Below are positions 60,483 through 64,000 of a DNA stretch of 64,000 bases, one piece after another (positions within the stretch are counted from its first letter, which is position 1; each line of letters opens with the position of its first letter). The translations under genes and the position numbers were made by a program. Source of the DNA: Desulfobacteraceae bacterium (lineage in GTDB: Bacteria; Desulfobacterota; Desulfobacteria; Desulfobacterales; Desulfobacteraceae); contig JADGFI010000027.1 of the NCBI GenBank assembly GCA_016743945.1, positions 1-64,000 of the forward strand. Direction: 5' to 3'. A model generated the notes under the pieces. The model saw only the letters and a program-made list of their open reading frames with translations, was not told the DNA's origin and did no database searches.

Positions 60483-61502
60483 TTAGGGGGAGAGCTGATA
60501 CTTTCTTACCGCCTTGTTATGTTCTGACAAGGTTTTTGAAAAATAATGGGTGGTGTCATTTTTTGATACAAAAAAAAGATAGGGACTCGTATCCGGATAG
60601 AGGGCCGCTTTTAACGCCAAGGCGCCGGGGTTTGCAATGGGACCTAGGGGAAGTCCCCGGAGCTGATAGGTATTGTAGGGGGTCTTTCGTCGCAAATGTC
60701 TCGTTCTGATTCTGCCGTCAAATTTTTTATCCCCATAGATGACAGTGGGATCACTTTCCAGGCGCATGTTTCGTTTGAGCCGATTGTGGAACACAGAAGA
60801 AATCAAGGGTCGCTCAGACGCATCCCCGGTCTCTTTTTCTATAATGGCAGCCAGGGTAACGATTTCATGGACGGAAAAACCCAAATCCTCGCCTCTTTTT
60901 TCCCATTCCCGGGTGTAAATTTTGTGAAAGGTGGCCACCATTTTTTCAAGGACCTGTCGGCAGGTGGTCTGTTTTGGGAAAAAGTAAGTATCCGGGTATA
61001 GATAGCCTTCCAGGGAATGGGAATTGACCTTTACTGTTTTGATAAAATCGGTATCCCGGCAAAGGGATAAAAAGGTTGTGGCAGGGCAAAGGTTTGCTTT
61101 TTGTGCCAGAAGTGCAATTTCATCCATATTCAGCCCTTCCGGGATGGTCAGGCGGTAGAGTTTGACCCTGCCTTCTATAAGTTGATCCAGGATCCGGGCC
61201 GGGGGGATATGGGCAGAAAGCTGATATTCACCCGCCTGAAGCTTCGTGGAGGCCCTTTTATATCGAACATAAAGGTTAAATAGGAATTGGTTGGTGATCA
61301 GCCCTTGATTTTCAAGGTTGCCAGCAACTTGTTTTAGGCTTTGACCCGGGGTGATGGTAAAGGTGATGGGTCGTTCCTGGGAGGTGCAGGCAGTTTTTAT
61401 GAACTGCCTCATTTGAAAGATAAAAAGAGACAAAATTACAGCGGCCATAAAAAGAATACCGGCCAGGGTTATCCCCAGGATTTTTAATTTTGGGTGATTC
61501 AT
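60483..61502 (-). CDS. mltG: Endolytic transglycosylase MltG
   Basis: This 339-residue membrane-bound lytic transglycosylase has one N-terminal helix (ILGITLAGILFMAAVILSLF), a LysM-like subdomain with ITPGQSLKQVAGNLENQ, then the catalytic YceG domain with LAAIIEKETGDASERPLISS (the active Glu), FHNRLKRNMRLESDPTVIYG and YNTYQLRGLPLGPIANPG. It cuts new glycan strands and sets their length. The gene is complete; its stop lies beyond the stop of the Smr gene. Confidence 0.95.
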   Translation of the reverse strand: MNHPKLKILGITLAGILFMAAVILSLFIFQMRQFIKTACTSQERPITFTITPGQSLKQVAGNLENQGLITNQFLFNLYVRYKRASTKLQAGEYQLSAHIPPARILDQLIEGRVKLYRLTIPEGLNMDEIALLAQKANLCPATTFLSLCRDTDFIKTVKVNSHSLEGYLYPDTYFFPKQTTCRQVLEKMVATFHKIYTREWEKRGEDLGFSVHEIVTLAAIIEKETGDASERPLISSVFHNRLKRNMRLESDPTVIYGDKKFDGRIRTRHLRRKTPYNTYQLRGLPLGPIANPGALALKAALYPDTSPYLFFVSKNDTTHYFSKTLSEHNKAVRKYQLSP

Positions 61503-61523
61503 AGTCTCTTCACTTAAGTTAAT

Positions 61524-61605
61524 AAAAAAAGGGTATCCAAGTGATTTTTTGGATACCCTAGGGTAATGAATCCAAAAGATCCGCCCCGGGGGTCAGATCT
61601 TTTGG
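61524..61605 (-). terminator. Terminator (61524-61559) and second hairpin (61572-61605) after rnfB
   Basis: GGGTATCC (61531-61538) pairs with GGATACCC (61551-61558), and on the minus strand an unbroken run of T follows, so it is a clear terminator for the rnf genes. Just before it, CCAAAAGATC (61572-61581) pairs with GATCTTTTGG (61596-61605). Confidence 0.85.
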
Positions 61606-61614
61606 AGGCTGGTT

Positions 61615-63699
61615 TTATTTAGCGATGGGGAAATCAGGATCTGGATTATAACAGATCCTACAGCAATTAAGACAGCGTTCTGCTTCCTTGCGGGCAACCT
61701 CTTCGGGAAGGACAAGATCCACTTCCACCATGGAGTCAAGGCGCTCTGATACAGGGAGTTCCGGCATCTTTGCCCGTTTGCTCTTTTTTATTCCGTCCAC
61801 ACTGGTAAAAATGGATTCGTGAATCCTTTTTTTCTGTAAGGAATCCTTTACCGGTTCCACAGGCTCCCCTTTAAGGAAGCAGTCAATGGATCGCGCAGCT
61901 CTTCGTCCGCCGCCAATGGCATCCACCACAAGAGAGGGTCCCGTGGCAGCATCCCCGGCCGTAAAGATATAGGGAATTGAGGACTGGAGGGTGGCCGGAT
62001 CATTGTCTATGGTATTCCATCGGGTCAGTTCCAGTTCCTTCATCCGGGCATGGGGATCCTGTTCTTTAAAGGAGGCTTCCGGAGACTGGCCAATGGCCGA
62101 GATGACCATGTCCACTTCCAGAAGGGTTTCAGAGCCATCTATGGGTTCAGGGCGACGGCGACCCGAGGCATCGGGTTCTCCCAGCTGCATTTTTAAGTAT
62201 TCAAGGTGGGTGCATTCCTTTTTTTCATCTCCCACCACCCGGGTGGGCGCTGCCAAGAATACAAAGTCAATGCCTTCTTCTTCCGAGGCCACAATCTCCA
62301 CTTCATTGGCCGGCATCTCTTTGCGGGTCCGCCTGTAAACCATGTAAACTTTATCCAGCCCCAGTCTTAAAAGGGTTCTGGCACAGTCAACTGCCGTGTT
62401 TCCGCCGCCGACAACCGCAGCGGTTCTGCCCAGTTTTATTTTTTCACCTGAAGAGATTCTTTGGAGGAAATTAATACCGGTAAAGCATCCATCCATGTCT
62501 TCCCCGTCAATGCCCAGGGAATAATCTTCCCAGGCACCCACTCCCAGAAAAACCGCTTGGTATCCCGAGGCCATGAGAGACCCCAGTCCAAAGTCGACCC
62601 CAAATTTTAGATAGGGAAATGATTTGATACCCAAGTCCAAGATTCCCTGGATTTCCCAGTCCAATACTTTTTTGGGGAGCCGGTATTCGGGAATCCCATA
62701 CCGGAGCATGCCGCCAAGTTTGGGCATGGCTTCAAAAATATTCACCTGGTGTCCGATGCGGCGTAAAAAGAAAGCACAGGAGAGCCCGGAGGGGCCGCCG
62801 CCGACAACGGCAATTTTTTTGCCGGTATCCGGAGCGCAGGTGATGGGGAGTCTGCTGCCCGTATTCATTTCATAGTCTGCCACAAAGCGTTTGAGCTGGT
62901 TAATGGAGACGGGTTCGTCTTCAACGCCTCTGCGGCACTGATCTTCGCAGGGGTGGGGGCAGACCCTGCCACAGGCAAGGGGCAAGGGGTTTCTCATGCG
63001 AATGGTCTGGACGGCTTCCTTGTATTTGCCTTGCTTGATCTGATTGATGTACCTGGGGATATTGATCTCTGCCGGGCAGGTCTGGGCACAGGGTGCCAGG
63101 GGATCATGTTGCTGGTTAAACTTCATGAGCTTTTCAGAAAGGGTTTTGACCTCGATAATGTCCTTGGGACAGGCTTTCTGGCAGGCTCCGCAGCCAACAC
63201 ATTTTTCCTCAACCACAACAGGATGACCATCGGAGCCCATGTAGACCGCATCAAACTGACAGGCCTTGACACAGTCACCAAGACCGATGCATCCCACGGT
63301 ACACAGCCGTTTGCCGCCAAAAACAACGGCCATGGCTTTGCACGAAGAAATTCCCATGTAATGGTATTTATCCTCAGCCCGAAAGCCGCCTTCACACATA
63401 TTGTAGGACAAGGGGCTTTCTGCAGATCCTGCATCAACGCCCATGATCCTGGAAACGGCTTCCACGCCTTCTTTGCTGTTGATAACGCAAAGACTGGGTG
63501 TTTCCTTCCCGGTCACAATGGCTTCTGCTGCTGCAGAGCACCCGGCATAACCGCAACCGCCGCAATTGGCACCGGCTAGGTTGTTTTCGACCTGTGAAAT
63601 CCTGGGGTCTTCATACACATAAAAGACCTTGGACGAGAGGCTCAGTACGATACCGCAAACCGCACCGATACCGAGCATGAACAATAAAGCTGAAATCAT
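61615..63699 (-). CDS. rnfB: RnfB fused to a GltD-type FAD oxidoreductase
   Basis: This 694-residue protein is far larger than ordinary RnfB (about 190-280). The N-terminal part has one membrane helix, the cluster GANCGGCGYAGCSAAAEAI and ferredoxin motifs CIGLGDCVKACQFDA and CVGCGACQKACPKDI. From about residue 200 it is a glutamate-synthase-beta-like module: PAEINIPRYINQIKQGKYKE, CGRVCPHPCEDQCRRG, KIAVVGGGPSGLSCAFFLRR and VVGGGNTAVDCARTLLRLG. This adds FAD and NAD(P)-type dehydrogenase chemistry to the ferredoxin arm of the Rnf pump. Next to rnfA. Confidence 0.95.
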   Translation of the reverse strand: MISALLFMLGIGAVCGIVLSLSSKVFYVYEDPRISQVENNLAGANCGGCGYAGCSAAAEAIVTGKETPSLCVINSKEGVEAVSRIMGVDAGSAESPLSYNMCEGGFRAEDKYHYMGISSCKAMAVVFGGKRLCTVGCIGLGDCVKACQFDAVYMGSDGHPVVVEEKCVGCGACQKACPKDIIEVKTLSEKLMKFNQQHDPLAPCAQTCPAEINIPRYINQIKQGKYKEAVQTIRMRNPLPLACGRVCPHPCEDQCRRGVEDEPVSINQLKRFVADYEMNTGSRLPITCAPDTGKKIAVVGGGPSGLSCAFFLRRIGHQVNIFEAMPKLGGMLRYGIPEYRLPKKVLDWEIQGILDLGIKSFPYLKFGVDFGLGSLMASGYQAVFLGVGAWEDYSLGIDGEDMDGCFTGINFLQRISSGEKIKLGRTAAVVGGGNTAVDCARTLLRLGLDKVYMVYRRTRKEMPANEVEIVASEEEGIDFVFLAAPTRVVGDEKKECTHLEYLKMQLGEPDASGRRRPEPIDGSETLLEVDMVISAIGQSPEASFKEQDPHARMKELELTRWNTIDNDPATLQSSIPYIFTAGDAATGPSLVVDAIGGGRRAARSIDCFLKGEPVEPVKDSLQKKRIHESIFTSVDGIKKSKRAKMPELPVSERLDSMVEVDLVLPEEVARKEAERCLNCCRICYNPDPDFPIAK

Positions 63700-63770
63700 A
63701 TTATCACCTTGATTTAGTTAGAGCATTTTTCTATAGGACCCTTTGGGGGGAGAAAATATTCCAATACGGT

Positions 63771-64000
63771 TTAAACCATTCCCTTAAATGACATGAAAGT
63801 AAGCGCAATTATTCCTGCGGTTACAAGGCCGATGGAAGTATCCTGCAGACATTTTGGTACCCGTGCAACATTGATTCGTTCTCTTACCCCTGCAAACAAG
63901 ATAAGCGCCAGACCAAACCCCACTGCATAGGCAAAGGAGGATACGGCTGTTTCAAGAAAGGAATAATCTTCTTTGATATTGATCAGGCAAACACCCATGA
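63771..64000 (-). CDS. rnfA: RnfA, ion-translocating electron transport subunit (partial)
   Basis: The C-terminal end of RnfA: YSFLETAVSSFAYAVGFGLA then LILFAGVRERINVARVPKCL and a last membrane helix TGIIALTFMSFKG-like. The gene continues past base 64000. RnfA is a six-helix membrane subunit of the Na+- or H+-pumping ferredoxin:NAD+ oxidoreductase. The stop lies 72 bases before the rnfB start. Confidence 0.93.
   Translation of the reverse strand, partial: MGVCLINIKEDYSFLETAVSSFAYAVGFGLALILFAGVRERINVARVPKCLQDTSIGLVTAGIIALTFMSFKGMV

Noticed and set aside
1..64000. CRISPR arrays, rRNA, riboswitches, other tRNAs and a replication origin
   Set aside because: I found no regularly spaced short repeats, no rRNA stretches, no recognisable riboswitch ahead of the purine or transporter genes, and no DnaA-box clusters.

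Overview
The window looks like one chromosome segment of an anaerobic Desulfobacterota bacterium, most likely Desulfobacteraceae-like. This is an inference. It rests on an RnfB fused to a GltD-type flavoprotein beside RnfA, sodium-pump decarboxylase subunits, an NDP-forming acyl-CoA synthetase paired with an enoyl-CoA hydratase, a split PurH and a PEP-CTERM protein. No ribosomal RNA is present to fix the taxonomy.

Bases 1 to about 19,640 form an accessory region that ends at a tRNA-Leu(CAA) gene. It is AT-rich and mosaic. It carries a DRT-like reverse transcriptase, an unrecognised three-gene operon ending in a PIN-like nuclease and flanked by an imperfect 50-bp direct repeat, a frameshifted DUF2268 metallopeptidase, a frameshifted tyrosine recombinase, an HxlR/VOC divergent pair, two unrelated IS110-family transposases, a lipoprotein-like serine hydrolase, and several orphan minus-strand genes (a two-gene module, two membrane coiled-coil proteins and a helix-turn-helix regulator). 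Short, less AT-rich plus-strand ORFs that look like decayed phage genes lie between these orphan genes. This is the likely place for an undescribed system, and the best candidate is the PIN-like operon at 1585-3799.

Bases 19,900-36,000 are ordinary core genome. A minus-strand run of overlapping genes covers DUF1992, a SHOCT membrane protein, Ddl, a PurD-PurE fusion, TsaC and MurI. Divergent from it are a GerMN lipoprotein and an EF-G paralogue. Then come an M48/TPR protease, a CheX-like DUF3334 protein, a BMP-type nucleoside ABC transporter with an internal terminator, and a cyclic-nucleotide-binding protein with OadG and OadB sodium-pump subunits.

Bases 37,130-40,640 are gene-poor and hold relics of an AraC regulator, a tyrosine recombinase and a Crp-type regulator around one PEP-CTERM gene with a good sigma-54 promoter.

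Bases 40,640-64,000 are core again: a CoA-disulfide-reductase/rhodanese protein, a J-domain protein, a DUF362 ferredoxin, DUF3820, GIY-YIG, an IHF/HU protein, a glutamate dehydrogenase-CBS fusion, a YkgJ protein, PurH split into two genes, acyl-CoA synthetase and enoyl-CoA hydratase, a sigma-54 two-component pair, an RNase II/R-type exonuclease, an Smr protein, MltG, the RnfB fusion and the start of RnfA.
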